From Priapulus caudatus (taxonomy: Eukaryota; Priapulida; Priapulimorpha; Priapulimorphida; Priapulidae), in NCBI RefSeq assembly GCF_000485595.1, contig NW_014577482.1, forward strand, positions 303,147-360,400: 57,254 nucleotides of DNA, read 5' to 3'. The notes below the pieces were generated by a model. It made no database searches. It saw only the letters and a list, made by a program, of their open reading frames with translations, and was not told where the DNA came from. The translations under genes and the position numbers were made by a program. This document shows, piece by piece, positions 11,700-21,271 of this stretch (within the stretch, counting starts at the first letter, position 1; every line of letters begins with the position of its first letter).

Positions 11700-11773
11700 C
11701 TCAGCGTCAGTACCCTGGGGGACATAGACCCTCTCAGCGTCAGTACCCTGGGGGACATAGACCCTCTCAGCGT
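11675..11773. repeat. Three 33-bp tandem units
   Basis: A 33-base unit beginning CAGTACCCTGGGGGACATAG is repeated three times exactly (11675-11707, 11708-11740, 11741-11773). It starts inside the right arm of the foldback, so the foldback end has been amplified. Confidence 0.9.
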
Positions 11774-13358
11774 CAGTAAGACGGCACGCGCACCGTGCTA
11801 CAGTACTGATAAATATATGAATGACCGCGGGACGACCCGTGCACTTTCTCATGCATGCAAGAGTCCTCAATCAATTCCCGCCCACGCAACACATAGCAGA
11901 CGACACTTGCAGGCGCACGCTGTTTTGTACAGCGACAGCGGCGTTGCGACAACAAACACACATGGTACGCTGGCCACCCACGCGTAGTGTTCGCGTTCGT
12001 ACACCCAAGGGGGGAAGTTGTAACTGCCAGGAGTTTCCTTCCCGGGGCATAAAAGGTTTGCGACTTTCACGACACTGAGATTTTATCAATGGCTAATAAT
12101 ACCTTTATCAGGACCTAATCCAAGCCATTTTTCATATCGAATACAGGCGCCCAACTTACGATCCCTAGCAAAACGCCCAAATTACAAAATTAATAAAACG
12201 CCCAAATTAGCAGAGCTCGGAAAATTATGAAAATTAAATCTCCATGTTTCTATCGTTATAGTGGTTCATCATATTACTTATGCGAGGTAAAAACAAAACA
12301 TATCCATAAATATATTGAAACAATTGTGTTATATATCAAGATGATATTAATTTTAATGTTATTATATACCATCTACGGACCCTGTTTATAGTATTATTAG
12401 CTCTCGAGTTTATACAGATACACTCATTGTGCCTGCCCTCGTATTACTGCCCAGCCAGGGATTCGTGAACAAACTCTTGCACGAAGCAGATTTTATTGCC
12501 TCTCAGATAAGTCAGATATTTTGTCAATTGTGAGGACTTTGTTCGGCGTATTTGTGAAGACAGACACTGAAGTCATTTGCAAGAGAACCTGGGGGAACGT
12601 GCATGTACCAACACAGTAATTTACCAAACAGAATATGTTAACTGTCACGGAAGTCAGGAAGATATCCCGAAATTCAAATCACTCGGGAAAGAAGGGTAGA
12701 CAATGAGGGCATTATGTAAATAGGGAAATCGGTTAGCTTGGTGAGAGGAGGGGGATACCTAGCTGCAAGAATATATATATATGCAATTTCTGGCAGTGTA
12801 GACGCTGCACATGGCACATGACATATGATAACAACAACCTACTCAACAAACAACTCACTTACTGCTACGAGTACAACATCGTACAACATCGTACAACATC
12901 ACATGTACTCATAAACCTGCCGCCCGCGCGTGCGCATGCACACTTAAATGCACCCATGTACGCGCCGCCGCAACACACGGTGAAGCAAACGAACTGCCGT
13001 GCAGACCGCGGCACGAAGACACCACCTACCACGACGAACAAGGCTACGCACAAAAATGCAACGGCACGCACGACAATGTGTGGCGCGGTTACGCCATGGC
13101 CGCGAGAAGACAGATCTATGCGTCTTCACAGGAATCTCGCGCGTTTCGGCGTACGACCAACGCATAGCCGCGTCAAACTCCTGCAGTCGCGTGTGGAGAC
13201 GCACGGTGGTCGAGTCGTCGTTCCTGTCAACACCCCCGAACCACGCAACCTGCAACACACGACGATAATAGATAGATATATATATATATTAATATTATTA
13301 ATTCAATCGGTTGTTAATTTCGTAATCGATTCATCGCGGGTTGGACCCAAGTAACCGT

Positions 13359-13444
13359 ATGATCTCGTGGCTTACAAGTTCTCTCTTACGTGCTGTGGTT
13401 TTTGTCTTGATGGCCCGTGCTTGTGGTGCTAACGTGCTGGTTGC
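13359..13444 (+). CDS. Possible orphan first exon encoding a signal peptide
   Basis: ATG at 13359 opens 28 codons plus two bases: MISWLTSSLLRAVVFVLM then ARACGANVLV. It ends at a strong donor (GC|GTAAGT). A hydrophobic leader followed by GANVLV resembles the start of secretory or UDP-glycosyltransferase-type proteins, but that is only a resemblance. No matching second exon was found before egh at 15622, which is on the other strand. It may be a chance frame, a broken gene, or the first exon of a gene whose remainder is not recognisable here. Confidence 0.25.
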
Positions 13445-15621
13445 GTAAGTATTGGCTTGGGTAGCCTCTGGTTGTAATTTTTGTTGATTGTTGGTACTGT
13501 GTATATTGTGTTGTTATTATGTATCTATTTATGGTTAATAGAAGGAGGTAACTTGGTTTAGAGTAGCGATTTGAGTGTGAGTCTGTGTGAGCTCCATAAA
13601 TTCAAGGTTTCGAAAAACGATTTTTTCCGTTTAAATTATATATTGATTTGATAACCATAAACTGCTGGTTTGAGCTCACTGTCAACCGATGATCGATGAC
13701 GGTTGACAGATATGTTATATGAATATATGTGGAAATTAAAAAGTGCAAGTGTGCTAATCTGACGTCTGAGCCACTGACTGCACGTCCGTGTGCGACGTTG
13801 AATAGCCGGAGGTGACAAGCGCAAAAGTGCGTCATCCACCAAAGTAAGGAGTGACTCTCGTTCTTCACTAAAGGTACAACGTAAAGTGAAAGTGAATGGC
13901 CGTGGTACATATATATTGTGACAAGAGCAAGGTCACGCGGGAATTCTATTAACCTAATTATTATTCTCTCAATAATCCAATTATTGTGTTATTACCCTCA
14001 TGCTTTATTATACAGTCGATGATGCATTAAATCCGATTATACGATTAAACCTTTATAGAACAATGGCCACCTGCGTGTTACGGCCACATTTTTCGCATTT
14101 TCCCTGATTGGCCGTTATACAGTGCAACCACACGATATCGAAAGACCACCTGTTCACAACAGCCACTTTGAGCATTGCCATTTTAAAAATGGCCATAATA
14201 TATACAGAAAAACCCACCTGTACAGAAAGGGCCAACTGTCCACTGAAGCGCCTCTCCACCCCCCAGAATAGTCCAATTTTAGCATCTCCTCCAATTGGCC
14301 CATTATACAGAAATTCAATGCTGCGGAGTGACCAGGCGCTCATTCTCACGGGTCTACATGGCAGTGTGCTTCTGTGGTGGAAGGTGGGTTGGGGAATTCG
14401 GTAGTAATACCTATGTTAGTCCCAAATGTGTGTTCACATACAGCGCCGAAACAGGGAAGGCACAGTGAGGATACCCCCTCCCTCCCCCGCGCCAACCTCT
14501 CAAAAGAATGTTCCCTTGATCGTTATGCAAAAGTTTGGCACAGAATGGCGCGTACGTTTAAGTGTCTTAGATTAAGAGATGGACAGCTCCCATCGTACGT
14601 AGTACCAACAAACTTATTTGGCAAGAGCGCAATAGCGTGGAAGCACTCCATCCATTTACCGTAGCCAAAGCCTACAGGCTGAAAATAGAGAGCTGCACCT
14701 AGTAACTAATTAACGCAGGCAAAAACTAACACAGTAACTATCACCACGCACATGCACTGCCAAGCTGGCATAAGTATACATTGTAAACACACTGGACAGT
14801 ACAGAATACCATATGATAAGTTATACATTTAAGAAGCATAAACCTTCTTTGCACAAATTTAGCCTTTTGAAAATTTCACTGTGACTCTGTAGCCTCATAC
14901 ATCCAGCATGTATAGATTCTTACTAGGCAATACCGGCAGTCAAATTCTTTCTAACAGTAAACAAATCGGCATGTTTAATCGCTGTTAACCACCAGTTTTT
15001 GACCCCATGTTAAGGTCAAAAGGTTATCCGAACTTACTCTTCGTGCATGTCAGCGAGAAAGTACATGTCATGTCCTTGTCAATAAAGCATAGAAAATGCT
15101 AGGTCACCGCTGAAACAAAAAAAGTTTTCAATCGCTCCGTTCAGAGCGCATCGTCTTCAAAACATGTCTAATTTGCCCTGTGCCCCATTGACCTTTGACA
15201 CTGTGACCCTCCATTTCGGCACAGGTGATGGCTTTTTCTCTACCATGATGCTATACAGCGACTTCACGAGCCTAGCTCGCAGCCGTTTAGATTTGTGCCG
15301 CAATTCTGCGCATTCTCCCCTATACCTTAGTTAAGGAGGAATGTCCCCTTCTTTTAACACCTTTGACCTTTTGACCCGTTTTGACGATCCCCCCCAACGT
15401 CCCGAATATCGTCACCGTACGTCAAGCAGTTAAGATTTGTGCCCAACTGTTGACGCACGCCCCCCCGGAATAGTCAATTTAAGCATCTCCCTCAAATGGC
15501 CATTATACAGAGAAAACCACCTGCACAGAAGGGCCAACTGTCCAGTGCCCCCCCCCCCACACCATTACGCGGAGATTCGAGTTACGTTACTGCGTGCGTA
15601 CGCTTGCTCCGGAGCAGTCGC
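13445..15621. other. Intergenic DNA with dispersed repeats, 3' of egh
   Basis: No supported exon. A dispersed repeat with TGGCCATTATACAGA and GGGCCAACTGTCCA occurs at about 14165-14340 and 15470-15575. Another, with AAGATTTGTGCCCAACTG, occurs at about 15360-15470 and is inverted at about 48085-48150. The egh 3' UTR lies at the right edge. Confidence 0.5.
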
Positions 15622-18148
15622 CTAGACGATGACGGCCGGCTTCAGCTCCTTGCCGACGACGTAGAAGCGGTACTTGTTGCCGAAGAGCGCCCACGTCACG
15701 GCAATGTTCTCGATGACGACGTTGAACGGTATCGTGCAGATGGCGCCGGCGCAGAGCAGCGCGAGGCGCACGACGCCGACGCGGTACGCGCTGAACGACT
15801 TCACGACGCCGAACGCGTACATGTAGAGCGTCATGCCGGCCGTGAAACAGACGACGATGTCGAACACCTGCGGGCACGGGATCGGAAAGATGGCGGCGAG
15901 CACGACGTTGGACGTCGCCAGCGGCATCGTCACCCACGCGTACAGTGCGACGGCGAGCAGCCACTTGTTTCGCCACGGCAAGGCCGACGCCGTTACGACG
16001 AGGTAGATGCCCTGCATCCAGCGCTTGCGCTGCTGCAGAAAGTCGTGCACGGTGAACGGGCTCTTCTCCCACATCTCGCCGTCGATAAAGTCGAACGTGT
16101 AGCCGTCGCGCGCCGCCACGATTGCAAAGTACGAGTCCTCGGCGATCGAGCCGGCGGGGCCGTGGTCGAACGTGACGGCGCGCTCGGCGCGTGCGCGCGC
16201 CACCACGTACGAGCCCTTCCACGCAAACAGCGGCCGGTGGAAGATGCGGAACTGCGCACGGATGCGGCCCATGTCCATCGCGACACGTATCATGTCGGCG
16301 AGCGTCGTCAGCCAGTTGACGACGTCCTCATTCGCGTACGTGATCAGGCCCTGCCCGAAGTCCCGCTTACCTGCGGGAGAGAGAGAGAGAGATGAAAAGA
16401 GAGCAAGAGATAGATGAAAAGAGAGCAAGAGAGAAAGAGCAATAGAGAGAGAGAGGGGGAGAGATATAGGGGAAGAGAGAGGAGAGGGGAGAGGGAGAGA
16501 GAGAGAGAGAGAGCAAGGGAGAGAAAGAGAGCTAGAGAGAGAGGGGAGATAGAGAGTGAGAGAGAGAAACCAAGCAAACCAAGCGTGAGAGAAAAAAAGA
16601 GGGAGGGGGACAGACTTTCCGACTCTCGCCGCCATGATTCACCAACTATAAACAGATAAACAAATCATGCAATTTTACAAAGACCCCCTCCCCCCCGCCC
16701 AATCACATTCCACAGCCCACTCAACACGACGAACGGGCCGACAGACGGACGGGCGGACGGACAGGGGGCACTACTTGCCATCCATGACGAAGTTGATGAT
16801 GCCGCGCATCGAGTTCTCGGTGAGCAGCGTCTCCTCGTCGAGATGTACGATCCAGTCGTCGTCGCTGAGTGAGTTTACGTCGTCCTCCAGGCAGTACTGC
16901 AGCGCACGCGCCTGCAGCGAGAGAGAGAGCGAGAGAGAGAGAGAGAGTGAGATGCACAGCCATAGCGAGAGAGAAAGAGAAAGAGTGTGTGGAGGGGGGA
17001 AGAAAGAGAGAGAGCGAGAGAGAGAGAGAGAGAGTGATATACACAGCCATAGCGAGAGAGAAAGAGAAAGAGTGTGTGGAGGGGGGAAGAAAGAGAGAGA
17101 GAGAGAATGGAGAAAATGCCACCAACAACCGTTTACTAGCACTAATTCCGACACAAACGTGTTAGGGGGGCTATACAATAATACAACAAAGTGACAAAAG
17201 ACTCGAGGCAAATACTCCTAGCACAACACACATAATCAACTGTGTGGACTTGTACCCCCTACGCTGGTGATTAACACTAACATGGCTTTCGCTCAATGAT
17301 CAGCTCACAGCATGTGTCAGCCCTTGGCCTGTGCCACTTGGCCACTTGGCCACTTGGCCTTTGCCACAACACGGATCCAGGGTTTAGGCGCGCGTCATAC
17401 ACTAGAATTCACACGTACACGTGGCACCCATGAATGCCAGATTAGAAATGCATCTATATAGGAGCACCTCATCGCTGAACCCAATCCCCTCAAAACTGCA
17501 CGCGAAAGCGTTGTACCTCCCCTCAAAACTGCACGCGAAAGCGTTGTACCTCCCCTCAAAACTGCACGCGAAAGCGTCGTGCCTCCGCTTAAAACCGCAC
17601 GTAAATACTTCGCGGCGACGATGCCGGCGGCGACGCCGCGCCTAACTCACCTTGAACAGCGCGCCGGACTTTGTCTTGTACGACGACGGCACAACGATCT
17701 CGCGCACGCGCGCGCTCTTCGGCAGACGGACCGCGTGATCTGTCACGACCTCGATGCTGAAGTTGTCCATGCCGACGTCGAGACAGGTCGCGACGTTGCG
17801 AGTGACGTTGTCGCGCACAAGCTGCGGGTAGTCACCGCGCGTCACCACGCGCACGCACACGTGCGGGCAGAGCAGCGGCGAGCCCTTCAGCGTCGGCCGC
17901 TCGGGGAACGCGTTGAAGAACAGTAGCCCGACGAACTCGAAGATGCACATTGGCAGCGGCAGTAGCGTGAGCAGACGCAGTACGTAGAGAATGACGGTGA
18001 GCACGACGCCGTAGTCTTCGAGCGGCCGCACGTCGTCGAAGCGGTGCCGGCCCGTGCGGATGCCGCCGGCGAACAGCTGGAAGCCGACGATGAAGCCGAT
18101 GCATGCGCAGCAGTGCAGCGCGTGCTTCGTCTTGCTGGCGAGGGCCAT
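15622..18148 (-). CDS. egh: Beta-1,4-mannosyltransferase egghead
   Basis: GT2-family membrane enzyme that transfers mannose from GDP-mannose to glucosylceramide, building the protostome mannosyl-glucosyl-ceramide core. Three exons on the - strand give 459 residues (fly protein about 457): 18148-17651 (166 codons), 16911-16779 and 16370-15622 (TAG stop). Seen in the sequence: N-terminal hydrophobic segments (about 8-30 and 47-75), RVVTRGDYPQLV near 100, the DWIVHLDEET acceptor/metal motif (D191-T194), AED (287-289), QQRKRWMQG (323-331) and several C-terminal membrane helices. These match fly Egghead closely along the whole length. The exon 2/exon 3 junction works only with a GC donor (ATG|GCAAGT at 16778-16773): the nearby GT donor gives an immediate stop, while GC-AG restores MDGKRDFGQG. 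Introns contain long GA tracts. High GC in coding exons contrasts with the flanks. Confidence 0.95.
16373..16620. repeat. (GA)n-rich intron 2 of egh
   Basis: Almost continuous GA/GAGAGC repeats lie directly upstream (in transcript sense) of exon 3. On the transcribed strand they read as a long CT polypyrimidine tract leading to the acceptor CCCGCAG. Ser/Leu- and Arg/Glu-rich open frames in this stretch are repeat translations. Confidence 0.85.
16915..17110. repeat. (GA)n and about 84-bp tandem duplication in egh intron 1
   Basis: GA tracts contain two copies of a block with ACAGCCATAGCGAGAG and GTGTGTGGAGGGGGGAAG (from about 16955 and 17040). They form the polypyrimidine tract, in transcript sense, before the exon 2 acceptor at 16912. 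Confidence 0.8.
17486..17595. repeat. 33-bp tandem repeat in egh intron 1
   Basis: About 3.3 copies of a unit starting CCCCTCAAAACTGCACGCG, the last diverged. It lies close to, but not touching, the exon 1 donor at 17650. Confidence 0.85.
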
Positions 18149-19600
18149 CGCAACTTTGGGAGGCGGCGGAAGTTGGGTCAGGCGAGGTCGTCGTCGTCGT
18201 CAAGGGTCGCGGCGAGCAGACTGATGTGGCGAGGCGGTGTCGGACGAATCCGCATGACACGGACGCTGAAACGAGGAAAGGTTCGTGTTGAGCGTGTTCG
18301 CACGCGTTCGGCGAACTATGGAATTCTCATGACTTGAAGTATTTAGAGGCGGTAAAATCTCTGCATGGTATATCAGGGCTTTTTCGCGGTGGGACTGATG
18401 GAAGGATTTGTAGGAGCATACCAATACAAGCCAAATTGCTGTAATTTTGCATTATGCAATAAGCGATATGCTTCTGCAAAAATGGTAATCACATCACGGC
18501 TCCCAGAAACACAATCATAAGGCTAAGCATCACTTTATCCCTAATCAGTAATCTAATCCTAAGCCTATGATTAAAATCTTTGGTCATAAACAGTAGGCTT
18601 CATCCGAAAATAACATTAGTATATAATTTATTTACTATCACTATGAGTATGAGTTTATGACTCACAAGTCACAATCACATGTCGACATGACGTCTCAGAA
18701 CAAGACGCCTGTGGGAAAACTGATTAGAATAGAAATGATCGAGTATTTAGAACAACAAGTCGATAAATTATACGATCACGTCTATTATCTATTCAACAGT
18801 CAACACTTACAAACAATTAAGTCACTGATAAATTACATAGGCTAGGTACTATCTGCGGTACTGTCCAATAACCTTGTTAAATTTCTAAACCGCTCCCACG
18901 CTCGCCGGTCAAAATTAATTTATATGAAAAGCTCAGTTCCGCGGCCTGAGCATGAGCCTGAGGGACGAGGGCGTTGAGCGATCGAAGCGACCTTTATAGC
19001 TGGGTGCCAATTGTGAGAACTAATCACAATAAAAGTAGTAGTGTCAGTTTACAGTCACAGAGTGCAGTTCCGTAAATTATGAAAAGTATATACCTATGAC
19101 AACAATATTGATACAAATATATCACATCTATCTATTTTAGGCTTATTGAGTATATTAAGTAGCGCACCATTTTAATCCAGAACTACTAGTACTACGTGCC
19201 GTAAACCATCCGGTTTATTCGTTTCACCAAAAATTTTCAGGGAAAAACAAAAGTCGAGTAACAACAACAGACTGGCTTTCCTACTGTTTTTTATTTACGA
19301 TACGGATACGATATAGTTGGCTATGTTAAATTATTTTAAAAACCTGTCACAGGTTACGCCCGTATATAGCCTATAGGTAGGTATTACGAGCTTAGCTCTT
19401 CCTAAGTAGGGGCGGCATCGTAAGAACCATCACTGCTACTGCTAGCTCTAGTCTCTAGAGCCTGCGGCTCAGCCTCAGGGCCAGGCTGAGGCTGGCGGCG
19501 GAGTGGCGCCACCCCTAGGGCCGCCAATACAACTACACAGTACACTGTCAACAGTACAAGAAACACATTAGTCTTAGAGGCCCTTTCGAAAATTACCTGA
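18149..19600. other. Upstream region of egh
   Basis: No second gene could be supported. GC-rich sequence immediately upstream of the egh ATG (to about 18310) probably holds 5' UTR and promoter. Beyond it the DNA is AT-rich. A 75-codon - strand frame at 19402-19626 contains a hydrophobic stretch (NVFLVLLTVYCVVVLAALG) but starts inside a transposon end and has no relatives I recognise. Confidence 0.4.
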
Positions 19601-19604
19601 ATAT

Positions 19605-19651
19605 TTCCCTTGTTTATTGAAGTCACACTCCTTCCCTATTATCTACTTCTG
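19605..19651. mobile_element. Fragment of the long-TIR element end, head to head with the next element
   Basis: This 47-bp stretch is an inverted copy of the outermost bases of the element at 19666-20596 (ATTATCTACTTCTG end and TTTCCCTTGTTTATTGA). The two ends face each other across a 14-bp TA run, giving a large hairpin. It is probably the remnant of an earlier insertion at the same TA microsatellite. Confidence 0.65.
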
Positions 19652-19665
19652 ATATATATATATAT

Positions 19666-20596
19666 CAGGAGTAGATAATAATTTATAATAGGGGAGGAGT
19701 GTGACATCAATAAACAAGGGAAATTTGTCATTTACTAGCCTTAAAATACCTACGATTTACTACGCGTAACGCAACCAACTTGAGCTCAAATCGTACACAG
19801 TACATCCACCTGGCATCGTGCGAAATCGTTTCCTCTTATACACCCGGCCGCAATCCAGAGATACAGACTAAAACGTACCACACAATTTTCTATTCTGTTG
19901 GCANNNNNNNNNNNNNNNNNNNNNNNNNCTAATTTGCCGGTGCATTCGATGTAACAAAACGCTCGACACAAACACAATCGCCATTAATTCCAAAATCTTG
20001 CGTGGCGCCCAGACGCAGGAGATTCGTGACGTAAACACAATGCGTTATAATAACAATGCAATATCTCTTCATAATGCCTGCTGCGTTATCCAATGAGATT
20101 GCAGCGATTCATCACGTCATGCACTAATACTGTTTATTGATAGACTCATGATGTGCTATTGTGCGGTCGATTATACACGCTGCCGCTGAGCAGCAGAGCT
20201 GCGGGTGCATACCAGCTGTAAATAGGTCAAAGCAAAGGTTAGCTCGCCGAGTGTTGCGTCGATATCCAATCTCCCTGCGAGCCACAGCGCCTCGCCGTGA
20301 GCGCAAGCTGTGGACAGTGTGGTTAGTAGCTGCCTTTTGTTTCAAATAGCTTTCTCAACGCATGGATTTTGCTGGCAACAGAATTGAAAATCATGTCGTA
20401 CGTTTTTGTCTGTATCTCCGGATTGCGGGTGTATACGAGGAAACGATTTCGCACAATGATAGGCGGATGTACTGTGTACGATTTGAGCTCAAGTTGGTTG
20501 CGTTACGCGTAGTAAATCGTAGGTATTTTAAGGCTAGTAAATGACAAATTTCCCTTGTTTATTGATGTCACACTCCTTCCCTATTATCTACTCCTG
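19666..20596. mobile_element. Long-TIR DNA element (about 0.93 kb), interrupted by a gap
   Basis: The left end starts CAGGAGTAGATAAT and the right end is ATTATCTACTCCTG. The inverted similarity runs for about 230 bp (19666-19903 against 20371-20596) and includes CATTTACTAGCCTTAAAATA. It is inserted in a TA microsatellite on both sides. The 25-N gap falls exactly where the left repeat ends, as expected for an assembler stopped by an inverted repeat. No transposase frame. The end motif is shared with the 37-45 bp foldbacks. Confidence 0.75.
19904..19928. other. Assembly gap, 25 N
   Basis: Exactly 25 undetermined bases inside the long-TIR element. The fixed size is a placeholder, not a measured gap. 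The other gap, at 31310-31334, has the same length. Confidence 0.98.
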
Positions 20597-21271
20597 ATAT
20601 ATATATATATATATATCCATGTGGGTCAGCAATGTATGCATGGACCGGCTGCACTGCCACTGGTGCACGATAAATCCGAGCATGATAATTGCTTTCTACA
20701 CATCACATGCCATCTTTAAAGGATCCTGTTAAGTTTAGGTTCTTTGGCTCTGTCATTCCATATAATATCGGAATCCTCTTTCTTCCCCTTTAGTTGATTG
20801 TATATTTGAAGCTTTTTCTATTGCAATCTGCAGTGTTGATCTGTCTATTTGATCAGCTTCGTCTCTTTTAATCTTCGATATAGTCCCTTGGACTTTGAAG
20901 ACTAATATTTACGAGGTTAAATAAGACACCAGACAGGTTCATGATCAGCTCTTCTTCAATTGTCATGTTTTGTCTGATATCTGAGAAAAGAATTGAAGTT
21001 AGTTGTTGCAAATTACTCCTTTGAAGTGACGATAAACGTTCACACAAATTGTATGAAATGGTATCGGCTTCACTAATTAAATGTAAGGGTTTCTTACGCT
21101 GTGATTGTGATTGTGGTAAATCCCTAGCTACGGATAAGAGAGAAGAACGATACTGATCGTGTCATCATTCATGTTTTTGTCACTCAGAACAGAAACAATA
21201 AAAACTACAACAAATAGTAAAAGATCGTTATAATGTCAGTTTTATCATTATAATATTGCAGAGATTTTGCC
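20597..21271. other. Region upstream of C2CD3
   Basis: It contains a TA microsatellite and the degenerate - strand coding-like stretch at 20735-21161. An acceptor-like TATTGCAG at 21254-21261 suggests the first C2CD3 coding exon is preceded by a spliced 5' UTR exon that I could not place. Confidence 0.4.
20735..21161 (-). pseudogene. Coding-like, frameshifted stretch of unknown origin
   Basis: Reading the - strand from 21161, one frame stays open for 97 codons without a good ATG (it contains KKPLHLISEADTISYNL and NMTIEEELIMNLSGVL) and stops at 20868. The next frame then continues (KVQGTISKIKRDEADQI) to a stop near 20735. The residue composition looks like protein, unlike the flanks, and the frame switch suggests decay. 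No family was recognised. It could be a dead transposon gene, an old retrocopy or chance. Confidence 0.3.

Larger units (their letters stand above)
9684..13358. other. Intergenic, repeat-bearing DNA between IQCB1 and egh
   Basis: No exon chain was found. Contents: a dispersed repeat present at about 10325-10372 and again at about 12446-12500 (shared CCCAGCCAG and TTTATTGCCTCT blocks), the telomeric foldback at 11473-11699 and 33-bp tandem units at 11675-11773. A CpG-richer patch at about 12910-13260 has open frames on several strands and no support as a gene. The IQCB1 polyadenylation site must lie in the first part, but I see no clear AATAAA close to the stop. Confidence 0.5.

Noticed and set aside
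12818-13354. 178-codon + strand frame in a CpG-rich patch
   Set aside because: Low-complexity Thr/Arg/His composition with comparable frames on the other strand, no splice context and no recognisable domain.
15496-16395. 299-codon + strand frame opposite egh exon 3
   Set aside because: It is a GC-rich antisense shadow. The - strand encodes a full-length match to Egghead with catalytic motifs and splice sites.
18657-18845. 62-codon + strand frame in AT-rich DNA
   Set aside because: Short, no splice partners and no recognisable family. AT-rich intergenic sequence yields such frames by chance.
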